64,000 bases of DNA, taken from NCBI GenBank assembly GCA_017311185.1, contig JAESUZ010004533.1, forward strand, positions 558,001 to 622,000, in the 5' to 3' direction. Both the position numbers and the translations under genes were made by a program. This stretch comes from Proteles cristata cristata. Its lineage: Eukaryota; Chordata; Mammalia; Carnivora; Hyaenidae. Positions 9,901-21,935 of the stretch are shown here, in pieces; within the stretch, counting starts at the first letter, position 1; each line of letters opens with the position of its first letter. The notes below the pieces were generated by a model. The model was not told the origin of the DNA, made no database searches, and worked only from the letters and a program-made list of their open reading frames with translations.

Positions 9901-12179
9901 GTCTCACTAATGTTGAGAGAGAACCTTCTGGTACAAAGAGGTGAATATCCACAGCTCTGCTTTTCTCCTGGGGTTTTCTTATCTGCTTACGCCGACTGTA
10001 CAACTACTACCTGGGCAAAGCATATTCTCAGCCTCCTGTCCTTACAAAGCAAAAGGATTTCCTAAGGGGATATTTCTTAATATTTGTTATACTAGATGTA
10101 GCAGTGTGTACCAGTGGCCTGTGGATGAAATTTGCCTACCAATGAAAAGTGCTTCAGTGTTAACAGAAATGCAAACTGAGTACTAAGTTTATATTTTTAA
10201 TAACACATAGAGACATTTCCCTCTCAAAAGCAGGGAAGCCCTGTGACTCCGCTGTGACCCTTATTTCCTTATGCCAGTGTTGCAGTGGGAGCTCTACGCT
10301 ACCCACACATGTTCAGTTATAACATGCATTCCAGCTTAAATGAAAGCAAGGAACAGCTGATCACTTGGGCTAGAGAAGAGCACAAAGACAAGACAGGTGA
10401 GGAGGCAAGGCCTTCTGGGTGTCTTCTTCCCATATTGCTCCAAACTCTGTTGTGTGGCCCTCTGTGCCCCAACTGCAGACTCATCCAGTCTCCTGCTCTG
10501 GGGACAATCTTATCCTCAGTAAAGGGTCAGTAAAAGCTTTAATCAAGTACTCTTGGGTTGCACATCACAGCCTCTAGTCCAGTTCTGACCTTGTGTTCTG
10601 ACTCCAGGGATGCAGCTTTTGCCCTGTTCCTGGGAGCAAGTCCTCCTCCATATGTGCCCTGGTTCCAGTGGGAGGGAAACCTTAACCCAAATCTAGGGAA
10701 ACCAACCTGATTTGTCCAAGACTGTCCTGGTTTTAGCACCAGAAGTCCCATGTCCTGGGAAATCTTGCAGTCCCAGGCATCTGAATAGTCAGTTACCTTG
10801 CAAACCCCCATCTGGATAACAGGGCTAGAATCCCCTGGGGACTAGACCTGTCACTCTTATTGTTTCTTGTTAAGCTTGAAACCTCAGACTAAATTGCTAA
10901 AATGTTCTTTAGTTATTGGTGAGTACACTAATAAATTGGATTTGGGATTCTGGCTACAAGTTCTTTTAAAGAATGTGATTTTGAATATCAAACCACCCAT
11001 GTCTTTTGAACATGAATTCTAAGTGATTAAAACTTCAATTCATACAAGAGTGCTGTTAATACCAGTTTTTTGGGGGGAAGTTATTATCTTTGATGAATAT
11101 GAGGGGGTGGAAGGGATGGGTAAAACTCAGGTTTGACCATATTAGGGTAAATGTTTCATTTAGTGAAAAAGCATTCTGCTCTGTTGTTTGCTTTCACTGG
11201 TCTAAAGGGATCATGCATGTACAGTTATCTAAATATGTACAGTTATAAATCATATGTCCTCTTGTTCTCCCTAAATCGCGAGGCACTTTTGCTGGAGCTT
11301 TATCTAAGAGCATGTTTTATGTTGTCCCTAGAGTGTTGTTATTTGTAAGCAACAAAATTAAATAATAACCATTGAGATGAAAATAAAGATTATTGTAACA
11401 AGATGATTTATTATGCAACTGGTAAAGAAGGGGCCTGACATACATTCTAAATTGAATGGAGTTTACTTTTGCTGTAAAAGAAATGTCAGTTTTATCTAAT
11501 GACATGTTTAATTGCATGAATCTAATGCAGGATAATGTCCTTTAAAACAAAGGGGAAACATTTAAGCATAATGAAGAACTCTAAAGAGCAGATTATAGAA
11601 CTCAAGCATTCTTTTATCCATCATAGGCAGTCTTGGTTAGAGAAAGGGAGGAAGTGGGGAAGGGGGTGGGGGGAGAGAGAGAGAGGAAACTAATAAAAAA
11701 TATTCTAGATAGTTTCTCAAATCAAGCTAAATATTGAGTGGGCAAAATGAACTCTCACAAAATTAGCTTACAGTGAGACAAGGCTCTTTTAAGATTTTTA
11801 AATAAAGAGCTATTCTTGATTGGGTAGAATTCTGTTTGCTGTTTACATGAACTGTCACATGGCAAGAATCATTTTAAACAGAATAAGTACAGCACCTATT
11901 ACTACCAGATGTGTGGCTTCGTTGGCTACGGAGATGATGGCTATACATTGCAGAAATGCTTGCCTGTCCTTTGGTTCATAAGAAAATAAGCATTTTTGCT
12001 CTAGAAATGGTAGCCCATGATCCTTCTCTAGCAAGGGCCTACATGGGAAGCCTTGGCCACCAGTGAGGGGTGGCCAAGAAAGATAGAGAGGGGAGTAGAG
12101 CCGTAGCAAAGGAGGAAGCCTGCTTGAAAAAGCCTAAGTTGGCATCCGTATTTATGACACTACAAGAGAACTGTGGGTG
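9901..12179. other. Unassigned sequence with a G-rich patch
   Basis: No gene or named repeat is supported. The region 10400-10850 is locally less AT-rich and contains a plus frame (10285-10533) and a minus frame (10539-10811). Neither has a recognisable motif or splice context I can defend. A G-run tract at 11646-11673 is listed separately. Confidence 0.4.
11646..11673 (+). other. G-quadruplex-type motif
   Basis: Four G-runs (11646-11648, 11656-11659, 11662-11666, 11668-11673) are separated by loops of 7, 2 and 1 bases. This satisfies the G3+N1-7 pattern. It is followed by a GA repeat to about 11687. Confidence 0.8.
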
Positions 12180-12400
12180 CAGAAGACAGACCACAGATTT
12201 TGGGAGGAGAATGTCAACTCCATTTAATACTTAGGGATCTTTAGACAAGAACTTTCCGTCTCTGGGCCTTGTTGTCTTAACCTATCAAATAGGTGGGGTC
12301 AATAATACCTCTCTCACAGGGCTGTTTTGAGCATCAGATGAGATAATGTCTGAGAAAGTACTTTGTAAACTATTAAATGCTACACAAAGGTTAACTATTT
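12180..12400 (+). mobile_element. MIR SINE, forward
   Basis: MIR order is seen in 'ttagacaagaactttccgtctctggg', 'aataatacctctctcacagggctgttttgagcatcagatgagataatg' (read as separate short landmarks) and 'agtactttgtaaactattaaatgct'. This is a well-preserved 3' half. Confidence 0.85.
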
Positions 12401-13050
12401 TCCTATAATGTGGTTTATAATTGCATGTGTTTAGTTATTACATGAGTCACAATGTTACTTCCAAAAGCTAAGGCCTGATATAAGTTATTCTGTGACACAG
12501 ATATTAGTCCTCTCCCTGGGTAGAAGCATTATAAAAGGTTAGCAGTGTATTAAGTAATAGATTTATTGCTCCACTAAATTATTCATGATTATGTGTTCAG
12601 TGAATGATCAGTTTGATTGAAGTAATTGTCAGGTGTTCTCAGGGCTCTGGAGAGGAAGCTAATGACTAAGAAATAAAGTTTCTTCATCACTATGACTTTG
12701 CTTCCATTAAACATTAAGAAAAGCCAATTAATGGAATCTGTGAAAAAATGAAATTACAGTTTGGAATGTTAAAGGAATTATCCTATCTTTAAAGTAAATT
12801 TTTTCAACAAATCAAAGCTTTTCATTAAAAGTTTTTAAATGGTGAGTAATTTCAACCATCTTCTTAAGGTTAGTTTTTGAGTGAGAAAGAGAAAAAGCCA
12901 TTCCTTTTTCAGAAGAAAAGGTGTGGTAATTTTGTTGTTTTTGTTAAATGAATGAATGAATGGATTTAGCTCATTTTGGCTAGGAATTTTAATAGTGGTT
13001 GACAAGGCTCCTGTTGAGCCTTTTCTCAGGAAGTAGATGCCCCTGCCCCC
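12401..13050. other. Unassigned AT-rich sequence
   Basis: Nothing is assignable. A short GAAT run occurs at 12949-12962. Confidence 0.45.
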
Positions 13051-13800
13051 CATTTCTATCTCTGACGTCTGTGGGCTCCAGAATCATGACAGTGATGACC
13101 AACATGACAATTCTACTTGGATACCCTGTTGTCATCCCAAACTGTTCACATCTAAAATGAAAGTAATTTTCTCCTCTACTATCTCTATCAGCACAACCAC
13201 CTGACATCCCCATTTCTGTCGATAGCCTAACATTCTGCCTATGTTTCATGCATACATTCTTTGGAGTTGTCCTTATCTTCTAATACCCTCTAATATTTCT
13301 TATATCCAATATGTTCACAAGTCCTGACTTTTATCCTGCTGAAAATACCTCTAGTTGGCCATACAGTCCCCAACCCCCATCCTTTGCTATCAGCCTAACT
13401 TCAGCTTTCATGCTTATAATGTCAAGACAGCTTGGACTCCAGTGGTTGGCTTCCTTGAATTCCTCCTGAATCTTTCCATAATACCACTTTCATCACACCA
13501 TTACTTCTTGTATAAATAGCAGTGGCCCTGTATTGTGGACCACATCGAGCTCAGCTTCCGTCTTGGGGTAGCTTTCTTTGTCATGTGTTTCACCAGATTT
13601 GCTAGAACTCTGCTCACACCCGGGTTTAGCTAGTTGGTTGGCCTGTTCCCTGTTGCAGCTCTGATGATCTAAATTCCTCAGGATTGGACCCCTGCAGGGA
13701 CTTTGGGAAAAGGTCCACACAGGGGGCAAGATGCTGTTTCAAAAATTAAGGTTCACCAAGCTCTCGAACTTCAATTTGTGCTTCTTTCTTCAGTTTGTCA
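13051..13800 (+). mobile_element. Probable L2 LINE relic
   Basis: The pyrimidine-rich strand with 'caagtcctgacttttatcctgctgaaaatacctct' and 'cttggactccagtggttggcttcc'-type landmarks follows the L2 region upstream of its 3' end ('aagtcctgtcgattctacc...aaatacctct'). It is much diverged and the edges are uncertain. Confidence 0.4.
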
Positions 13801-16149
13801 TAGTCTGGGACACCACTTCCTCCCTATTGTGAAAAAGCAATTACATCCTGTATGGAAGTATACCATTCCCATCCTGGTGTTTAAAACATTTTCTTCAGCA
13901 GTGACATCTGCAGCCCTGGATCTCTGTAGACCAGGTGGGAGCCAGGCTAGCATTGATAAAGTCCTAGTCATAAGTAAAAGTAGCAGACAATTAGCAGTGA
14001 ACACCCCAGATGGTAGAGCAGGGTCTGGGGGACACAGCAGAATTTGAGTGTCCACAAGCATTAGCATAAGGAAGAAGGGTATTGGGAAAGGAAGATGGGG
14101 TTGGAGCTAAGTATTCCACTAGAGGGGCTCCAAAGCCAGAGATTATTAATCAAGTTGGTAATGTGATCCATGCCCACTTACCGAGAAACTGCAGGAAAAT
14201 GATGGTAAGTTGGGCTAATTAAAAACATCAACAACCAGTGCCCAGCTCATAGAAATACTTAAAATTAGTGATATTTTTATTGTTTAAAAATGGTGTGCTA
14301 TTGGCTTAATTCAAACAGCTGAATTTTGTGATTTGTGTTGGTTAACAATCACGTTCCTCTTCAAGATCATTAAAGATGTTACTGAATTAAATAACATGTA
14401 AAGCACCTAGCTGTTCTAGTAGCTAGCAGGTCTATAATAAATGAGAGTGCTCTTACCCTTCCCTCTCTCTGAATTAAATAATTTCAAGAAAATTATTCAC
14501 ATAGCTAGTTAAAATGTAAAAATCTCACTGTGGACTATTTTGTTCCAATTTACAGTAATCTGAAAGGTCCACAGTAATTAGAAGAAAAGATATAGGTAGG
14601 AAGATCTAAGGGTATAGAAAAGATATAAGGGCAGGAAGAATGAGTACAAGTGTTTGTTATACCTGTCTCAGATATAGGTGCAGAATATATATCCCAATGT
14701 AGGTATAAAATATGGAGGTAGATAGGTTCCATTGAATACTTCTAGCCCCCACTCCCAGGCTGGCTCCATTGCTATATAACTGAGGCATATTTGCACAAAT
14801 GAGTCCCCATTTGAGAAAGCTAGTATGTGGAACTCTGAACCTGTAAAGCAGACAAGTACTACAAAAGATTCTTTGCTCTGAAAGCTATAAACTGTAAAGT
14901 TTTTGCTACATATATCTATTACATAAAATGAATTTTATCTGAATAAAAAATGCATTAATATCCATCTGAATAAATCTGCAAAAACAAAGAATTTCTGCTG
15001 TTGCTATTCTTGTTTTTCTTCTGGATTTGGAATTTTTAAAAAAGATATACTTGGGATCCTTAAAGAAACAGGTCTTAAGTTCATTAGCTCCACAGCCTAC
15101 TGTTGTGTTCCATTGGGTTCTAATCTTCTGCATATCTTTCCCCCCATATTCTCTATATTTTATTTTATAAACTGCATCATTTATCTAAGTAAACTTCTCA
15201 TTACATCTTGTTTCTTTACTATCCTAGTATGATAAAATTTTGTATGTTCTGTATGTGAAAATGAATTGGTATTTGGAAATTTTCTTCTCTCTCACCACTT
15301 ACTCTTTATTGCATGTCTTTGGGAGTCTAGGTGCTAATCCTCTCCTCTTAATCATTGTATAAAACAGTTATGTAAATGAATATTTATTATATATGTATAT
15401 TTGACATGGCTTAAAAACTATATATTAAGGCTTTTATCAAATTTTAATTCAATAATTGCTGATTTCCAAAAGAATATGTGTATATCTAGCTTAAAAATGA
15501 CATTTTAGAAACTTGTTTGAAAACTTGCCTCTCAACATCATGTAATTCTCTGAAAAATAAAAAGGCAAGTCTTTGGGGTTCTGATATCCACTAGAGTTTT
15601 TATTCTCTTATCATATGTGGTTTTTAAAGACCTCTTGAGGATTATTGTAGCAGTAGAAAATACCTACCAGTGGCTTCCATGTGGGACAAAACATTCACTT
15701 ACTATTGACGGGGCTAAGGTGTTTCTTCCAGTGAATTAAAAAACAAATATTCTTCAATGCTTATTTTAAAAAGGGGAATCATCAGTAGAGATTTTTCCAA
15801 TTCATCTTTATGTATATACTAGAAAAGAAGTTACCAAGATCTTTGTGGCTAGTCAAATGCTTTCAAGAAAACACAAGTGACTTTGATTTCCAATTTTTAT
15901 TTGGTTATGAAAAGAGAATAACATATTTAGCCTCTTGGATAGAAAAATCTCCTAAAAAATAACTCTACTGCATTGATGTAGTGTGTTTAACAGTCATCTA
16001 GAAGCTGTTTGTAATTATGATGAAAGATTATGGTAATGTTAGTGTGTGAGTCAGTACCCCTCAAAATATCATTTATATGAATGGATCATTTTGAGAAAAT
16101 ATCTACAAAAGGATGAATCAGTCTAATACTTTAGGGTCTCTTATATGCC
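13801..16149. other. Unassigned AT-rich sequence
   Basis: No gene is recognised. A possible MIR 3' tail sits at 14370-14445 ('gaattaaataacatgtaaagcacctagc'). The frames at 13703-14067 overlap on both strands and have no motif. The rest, including AT-rich 15130-15550, shows nothing I can name. Confidence 0.4.
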
Positions 16150-16440
16150 TAATTTTTTGCATGTGAATCAGAATTTTTTCCTCCTCTGCCTACTCATTTT
16201 TCAAAATTCAAAAACATTACCTCCCTTGTAGGATCCTTTTTGGCAACTCCAGATATTCTTTCCCTTTCTGAGTCTCCAGAACACTCTGTCTTATCATTAG
16301 AGCCCTTAGCAGATTGTCTTGAAATCTGTTGCTTACCTGTGTCCCTTATTGCTCTGTGGTCTCTTCAAGGTGACACTTTATTCTGCTTGCTTGAGCTCTT
16401 GTACCTAGAACAGTATCTGGCACATAAGGACTGAGTTAAT
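16150..16440 (+). mobile_element. L2 LINE 3' end
   Basis: The end of this stretch reads 'gtggtctcttcaaggtgacactttattctg', then 'gtacctagaacagtatctggcacataagg'. That is the L2 3'-terminal order (…GACTGTGTCTT…CCTAGAACAGTGCCTGGCACATAG). Upstream similarity is weaker. The short frame 16240-16434 falls inside it. Confidence 0.6.
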
Positions 16441-17188
16441 GAAAAAGAGGTCATGCATTGAGATTATGCACACAGCCTGCATGTTGTATTTAATGAATTG
16501 GTAACTACATCTTTTTGGGAGAGTTTATAAGTAAATTCAAATAATGTTCAGATATAGTCTGGATATGTCTCATTCAACTGCCCCATGTTCATAATGGATG
16601 CTAACACCAAGACTCCACTTGTCATCAGGCGGTGTTGGCAAAAAGTCCCCTATTACAGCCTTAAACACTCTCTCCAACCTTACATAAATGTTCCTAGTCA
16701 AAACTACTGGTTCTATTTGCCTCTTGCCCTCCCATACTTGCTTTTTCAAAATGTTATAGGAGAAGAATGTGGGGAAAGAGGAAAGAGAATTGGAAGAAGG
16801 TGGATGATGAGGGAAAGAAATGAGGAGCCCAAGAATTAGTTTTCTTTTTTCATCAGCCCATATGCTCTCCTATTTTATGATCTGAAAAAAAAAAAAAAAG
16901 AAAAAGAAAAAAGGAGACTAACATATGCAAATATTTATCTCTAAAATGGGATTCAGGTGTTATTAGTTATGGGCCAAAACAAGTTAACAACCCATGAAAA
17001 CCAACCTCATATATTCTCCCTTGTAATTTTCAAATACCTCTACTAAGGGATCCAGTAAGTTTTAGGAGACCAGGAAATGATTTGTGAAGTCTGCTGTTCT
17101 CTCCTACAGACCAGGAGTATTGACAAGAGCAAAGAAAATCTTTTAACCTCTCTAGCCCTTCCTGGGGCCAGGCTGAGGGAGTGCTGAT
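16441..17188. other. Unassigned sequence
   Basis: No gene or named repeat is seen. There is an A-rich, GA-interrupted run at 16886-16914. Confidence 0.45.
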
Positions 17189-17315
17189 GAATTTAATTTG
17201 ATGACATTATGCCATGACATTGTGTCAATATGCGATGATGTGTGTGATGGCACAGCGTCATCACGTGGTGACGCAGCATCATGACGTAAGACATCACAAC
17301 GCCAATTAAAGACGT
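17189..17315. promoter_or_regulatory. CpG-containing CRE/E-box-like palindromic cluster
   Basis: In otherwise CpG-poor DNA this patch has CpGs at about 17233, 17256, 17265, 17272, 17285, 17301 and 17313. The core GCGTCATCACGTGGTGACGC (17255-17274) is a 20-bp palindrome with one mismatched pair, centred on the E-box CACGTG. ATGACGTAAG (17281-17290) is a CREB/ATF-like half-site, and further TGATGACA/CATGACA/GATGATG motifs precede it. The repeated TGACRT words suggest either a degenerate tandem array or a binding-site cluster. The regulatory function is inference only. Confidence 0.4.
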
Positions 17316-19107
17316 GACTCCAGGAGGGTTTTATTAATTGAGCAATAAATCTACAACTATTTGACTAAGGACTAGAGGTAGTATAAGGCAGTGAGGAAGC
17401 TGAGCTGTAAATTATAGACTAGACAGTGTTTCTTTGCGTGAACCATGGCTCTTTTTTAATTTGTATATGGCTCCTTCCAGAAGTTGTAACACCTGTTCTT
17501 GCGAGGCAGTTTTAGAAATCAAAGTATAATTTTGTTTAATAGACTGCTCCTATCATAGGTTGTCCCTGTATTAGTTTTCTTTTGTCTGTAGAATATGAGC
17601 TGGTGCTAAATTTAAATATAATTTCAGAATGAGATTAAAAAATAACAATCTACTCTTCATTTGCATATTTGTTAAAAGTTTTTTAGTACTTCATAGACCT
17701 CCAGGTAAAATGATTTATAATTGAAATTACTTTGTAAGTAATATCTTTTGTAGGCATACATTTCATAATAATCTTTCACTGAGATTCTAATCATATGAAA
17801 ATGTTAGAGAGGAGAAGTAATTGGCAAAATACGGTTTACTTTATGTGTGTACGTGTGTGAGTATGTGTGCATGCATGTATGTGTGAGATCTTGGACAAGC
17901 GTTTATTTATTTTGTATCTCAGTTTTACTATTTTTAAAATGACAATGTATTTTTCCCTGATTTTCATAATGTTATTGTACAAATTGTATGCTCTTTGTGA
18001 AGGTTCTTTGTGCTCTTTGTAACAAATGTTATTATATAAATCTAAGGTACCGTGAAATACCTTCTCTAGAGCTACATAGACTCAACTTATGAAGTTGAAA
18101 TTAAATGGGGAAACGTTAAGTTAAAACTGAGATGGTTTTTATAGTTGATACTTCATCTTGACTTTTTTCCTGATTGTTTCATTTCTCGATTTATGTGTTT
18201 AGAAATGTATTAGATTCTGAAGTAGATAGTGATATACGCAGAATTTTATTTGTGATGTTTAAAAAGTTTTGGGTAATTCCCTCTGTCTGTAAATGTGGAT
18301 ATAAAGGTGTCTCTTTTTTACTGGTGAAAGGAATTTTATACCCACAGCAGGGAGAATTAGTTCAACAAAGGTTCACAATTCCCTATTCACGTGTAGTTTT
18401 GGCAATTCACAGTCCACAGAATACTGAAAGAGCTGAAGGTACTACAGTGGTTCTTTGCTGTTTCTCATTTTACACGGCGAAGTGAAGAGATTGTTGTCTT
18501 AAAATTCACACTAGCTTCATCCCTCCTTCTGTAACTCCAGTAAAAATGTGCTAAAATTTCATGCCTTCTGAAAAATGATACATGACTTTTAGATGGAGTT
18601 TGAAATGGTGGCTGATTACTTTTGAATACTTCAGCTCCACTCGTTGGCAGCTCACATCTGCAGCAGAAGAAAACAATTAGCAAATTTGTGAATTAGCTTT
18701 AGTTTACACATTAAACAAGCGAAGTAATTCTTTATAACTTTAACCAACAGTCTGTGTCTTGATTACAGGATATTGTTGCTCATTAATAAATGGAACTATA
18801 TTTAGATCTTGCCAGTGTGTATGCATTTCATTTGCTTACATTTTGTATCTTACTCACCATTTTGTACCAGTCTCCAGGACTACCCACACAATCTGTAGGG
18901 TCCAGTGTTAAAAAATTATTGACACTCAAGACATTGACAGTAGAACCTTAAACCAAGTGTGCAACTAGTCTGGACATAGGGCGTTGAGCGAACTACACTG
19001 ATCACATGCCTATGTGGCCCTGCCAGTGATGCATTTGACAACATTGGGTTCTATGGGCTGACCCAGTTTCTGTAACTTATGGCCAGTTTGTGTAATTCTC
19101 TAGCTTT
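17316..19107. other. Unassigned sequence
   Basis: No gene is identified. A GT-rich patch lies at 17845-17885. Two frames of 72-103 codons (18174-18485 plus, 18465-18683 minus) touch each other end to end but have no family resemblance I recognise. Confidence 0.4.
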
Positions 19108-19124
19108 GGTTGGATTCTTTTAAA

Positions 19125-19308
19125 TCTTTATTTATTTATTTGCAGAGAGTGAGTGGGGGAGGGGCAGAAAGTGAAGAAGAGAGAGAAACCCAAGCAGACC
19201 CCAGCACTGTCAGTACAGTGCCCAATGTTGGGCTCTACCTCATGAACCGTGAGATTATGACCTGAGCAGAAATCAAGAGTCAGACAGCTGAGCCACCCAG
19301 CCACCACA
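19125..19308 (-). mobile_element. CAN-SINE, older subfamily
   Basis: The A-tail complement 'tttatttatttatt' is at the left and the head complement 'gagccacccagccaccac' at the right. It is flanked by an imperfect duplication GGTTGGATTCTTTTAAA / GGTTGGATTTTTTTAAA at 19108-19124 and 19309-19325. It carries the 'aaatcaagagtcag' variant (sense CTTGATTT), marking the older class in this window. Confidence 0.92.
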
Positions 19309-19593
19309 GGTTGGATTTTTTTAAAGATTACTTTTAGACTATTCATAATATTCACTTTTATCTCTCTTTAGATTGTAATTACTTTGTTTTGGTTAGTAAA
19401 GCTCTATTGTGATTTATTGCTTATCTGTAATCAGGAATTAAAAACAATATATTACCAAAGAAATTCCTTAATAACCTGAATTAGTGTGGCCCAATTTAAA
19501 CTTGGGAAATGCCCAGGTCAGATGAAAGCTGGATTTCTCAACATTAAAAAACAAACAAACTATTATGTCCAAAAGTTTGTACAATACAAGCTA

Positions 19594-20144
19594 AGCGTTG
19601 AACAATGTGAGGTTACAGGTACCAGTGCCTTGCACGGTCAAAAATCTGTTTAACTTTTAACTCCCCCAAAACTTAATTACTAATACCTACCATTGATTAG
19701 AAGTCTTACTGATAATGTAGTTAATTAACACATATTTTGTATGTTATATATATTATATACTGTAGTCTTACAATAAAGTAAGCTAAAGAAAAGAAAATGT
19801 TATTAAGAAAATCATAAGGAAGAGATGGGGAGCCTGGGTGGCTCACTTGGTTAAGCATCTGACTGAACTGTTGATTTTGGCTCAGGTCATGATCTCATGA
19901 TCTGGGGGACTGAGCTCCATGTTGGGCTCTGCATTCCCAGCTCAGAGCCTGCTTGGGATTCTCCCTCTCCCTCTCTCTGACTCTGCCCTGTGTGCATGTG
20001 CTCTCTCTCTCTCTCTCAATAAATAAATACAGTTAAATAATAAAATAATAAGGGAAAATTTATAGTTCTAAAATGTATTTACCAAAAAACCTCTATGTTT
20101 AAGTGGACCTGCACTGTTCAAATCCATGTTGTTCAAGGATCAGC
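19594..20144. mobile_element. Tigger-type DNA transposon split by a CAN-SINE
   Basis: The left part (19594-19826) contains 'gttgaacaatgtgaggtta', 'taacttttaactcccccaaaact', 'cacatattttgtatgttat' and 'caataaagtaagct'. The right part (about 20036-20144) contains 'aagtggacctgcactgttca' and 'gttgttcaaggatcagct'. The ends are inverted (TTGAACAA at the left, TTGTTCAA at the right) and TA dinucleotides flank both. This fits the MER44/Tigger7-like TcMar-Tigger group, with the subfamily not resolved. There is no transposase frame. Confidence 0.78.
19827..20035 (+). mobile_element. CAN-SINE inside the Tigger element
   Basis: The head 'ggggagcctgggtggctcac' is followed by an older-class 'tgttgattttggctcaggtc'. 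A CT-rich body ends in '(ct)n caataaataaat'. The probable target-site duplication is AAAATCATAAGGAAGA (19809-19824), repeated imperfectly just after the tail as AAAATAATAAGGGAAA. Confidence 0.92.
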
Positions 20145-20599
20145 TATATTCAGAATAAATGCTGCTAACAAGTACTTATAACTGTTAAATCCTGCCTGAC
20201 TTGAGGTAAAGAATGGATCATTCAGAAGTTGGAAAGATTTATTTGTACAGAAATCCCAGAGTAATTATTTTTCCTATTAATAATTTACTTCACAAATGTT
20301 ATTTTCCTTGGAGATTGCAAACTGATCCTATTCCCTTCTGAATTACTATAAATTTCAAAGAGTAAAACCTGAAGCAATGAGGCTTTGGTGTTTATTTCTC
20401 TTTGAAAAAAATCATGTTTGTTTTTTACATCTGTGTATATGTACTGGGGAGGGGGTGGATAGTAGATTTAACTTTAAACCATATCTTGCCAAGACTTATT
20501 AGTAATGTGAGTAAGTCTTTAACACTCACTTTCTTTTTAGGCAAATTGTAGATGGTGAATTTATTTTTCCTTCAGGTTTATAAGGGACCTCAAAATTCA

Positions 20600-21935
20600 T
20601 TGTGACCAAACTCCCACTGATGTAGTAATCCTCTATGCAATATCCCACAAATAGATTGTTCAGTCTATTATCCCCTTATCTAACATGGAGGAAACTCACA
20701 ATCTCATAATCCTATCCCATAAATGTCCTTGTTATGTCAAGTTGCAATCTGTTTTCTTTGGACCTATTGATTCTCATTTGACCTCTTGGGGTCTTTCAGA
20801 GTAAGACTATTTTCATTCCACATACAACTTTAAAAATATTAAAAAATAGCTATCATATCCTTCTTTATTTAGTCTTCTTCTCTCCAAATTAAACATACAT
20901 TTTTCTAAAAAAAATTATATGTTAAAATGTCTCTTCATCTGCCATGGGGCCTTTCTGGCGTGAGAAACTGAATGTCCAGCATCTTGAAAATTTTGTTTAA
21001 AGTTTATTAAAAACATTAAAACATTATTTCAGAGAGGAAAGAGAGTGTGAGTCGGGGAGGGGCAGAGAGAGAGGGAGACACAGAATCTGAAGCAGGCTCC
21101 AGGCTCTGAGCTGTCAGCACAGGGGGCTCGAACCCATGGACTGCAAGATCATGACCTGAGCCGAAGTTGGATGGTTAACAGACTGAGCCACCCAGGTGCC
21201 CCCAGTTTGTCTGCTTCTTTAAGGTTCAATGCTGCTTTGTCTGTTATCTTTAAGTTCAACACCAAAGCCATTTGCAATATGGAAATACATCACCAGTGTC
21301 AAGAAGAGCAGGCCCATGGCCTCACTTCTTTTAAATGCTTTTTTTTTTCTGTTATTGCAGAAATTTCTTATTTCTAGCATTGCCAAAGGTGGTACAACAT
21401 TCAGGTAGTCATACTGTATTGCTGATTCATATTGAACTTACTGTCAGCTAAAGTTCCTATGTCTCTTTTAAGGGAGTTGCCAAACAATTTTTTTAAAAAA
21501 CGCATTCTGTACTTAGGAAGTTTCTTTTTGGATCTTAAACTTACCTTTGTTAAATTTCAATTTGTTTGACTTGACTCATCTCTTCATCCTGTCCAGTCTA
21601 TTTTGATTTATAGAATCCATTTATTATTCCAATATATTTTTGTCATCTTCACATTTTAGAACCTTTCTGTCTGTTCATATAAACCTGGTAATATTTGGGA
21701 ACAGAAGGTCAAGAGAAGAACCCTGTGGTTCATTTCTTTGTCCAGGCTGAGAATCCTTTCTTAATCACTAGCCTTTTGAGTATAGCTTTTCCACTAGTTC
21801 CTAAGTGTCCTAGCATCCAGTCTACATTTTTCCATCTTTTCCATTTTGCTATAACCCAACACACATTATTGACTTTGTTTTCTGACCAGATTAATAGGCC
21901 CTCAAAGGATGTTATGAAGTTAATGTACATAACTT
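20600..21935 (-). mobile_element. Long fossil L3/CR1-type LINE
   Basis: Reverse-strand landmarks keep the order of CR1/L3 elements. They are 'agctatcatatcc' with 'gtcttcttctctccaaattaaaca' (20855-20895), 'ccagtttgtctgcttctttaa' (21203-21223), 'tgattcatattgaacttactgtcagct', 'ttgttaaatttcaatttgtttg' (21548-21570), 'cttcatcctgtccagtct', and 'gaaccctgtggttca' (21718-21732). The last corresponds to the antisense of the reverse-transcriptase G-V-P-Q-G region, now ruined. A CAN-SINE interrupts it at about 20993-21202. No frame is open. Confidence 0.7.
20993..21202 (-). mobile_element. CAN-SINE inside the L3/CR1 relic
   Basis: This is a full-length reverse copy: 'gtcggggaggggcagagagagagg', 'ctgagctgtcagcacag' and 'gagccacccaggtgcccc' in order. 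The A-tail side (20993-21035) is worn. L3/CR1 similarity resumes immediately after the head at 21203. The target-site duplication was not resolved. Confidence 0.92.

Noticed and set aside
13703..14067. Overlapping plus and minus frames of about 90-114 codons as exons
   Set aside because: The same bases are open on both strands, neither has a defensible splice junction, and the upstream part looks like an L2 relic.
18174..18683. Two adjoining frames of 103 and 72 codons as a small gene pair
   Set aside because: They lie on opposite strands, overlap at their ends, and have AT-biased composition with no motif or promoter context.
20600..21935. A retained reverse-transcriptase gene
   Set aside because: Although the order of an L3/CR1 element survives, every frame is broken and the key motif is only faintly recognisable.
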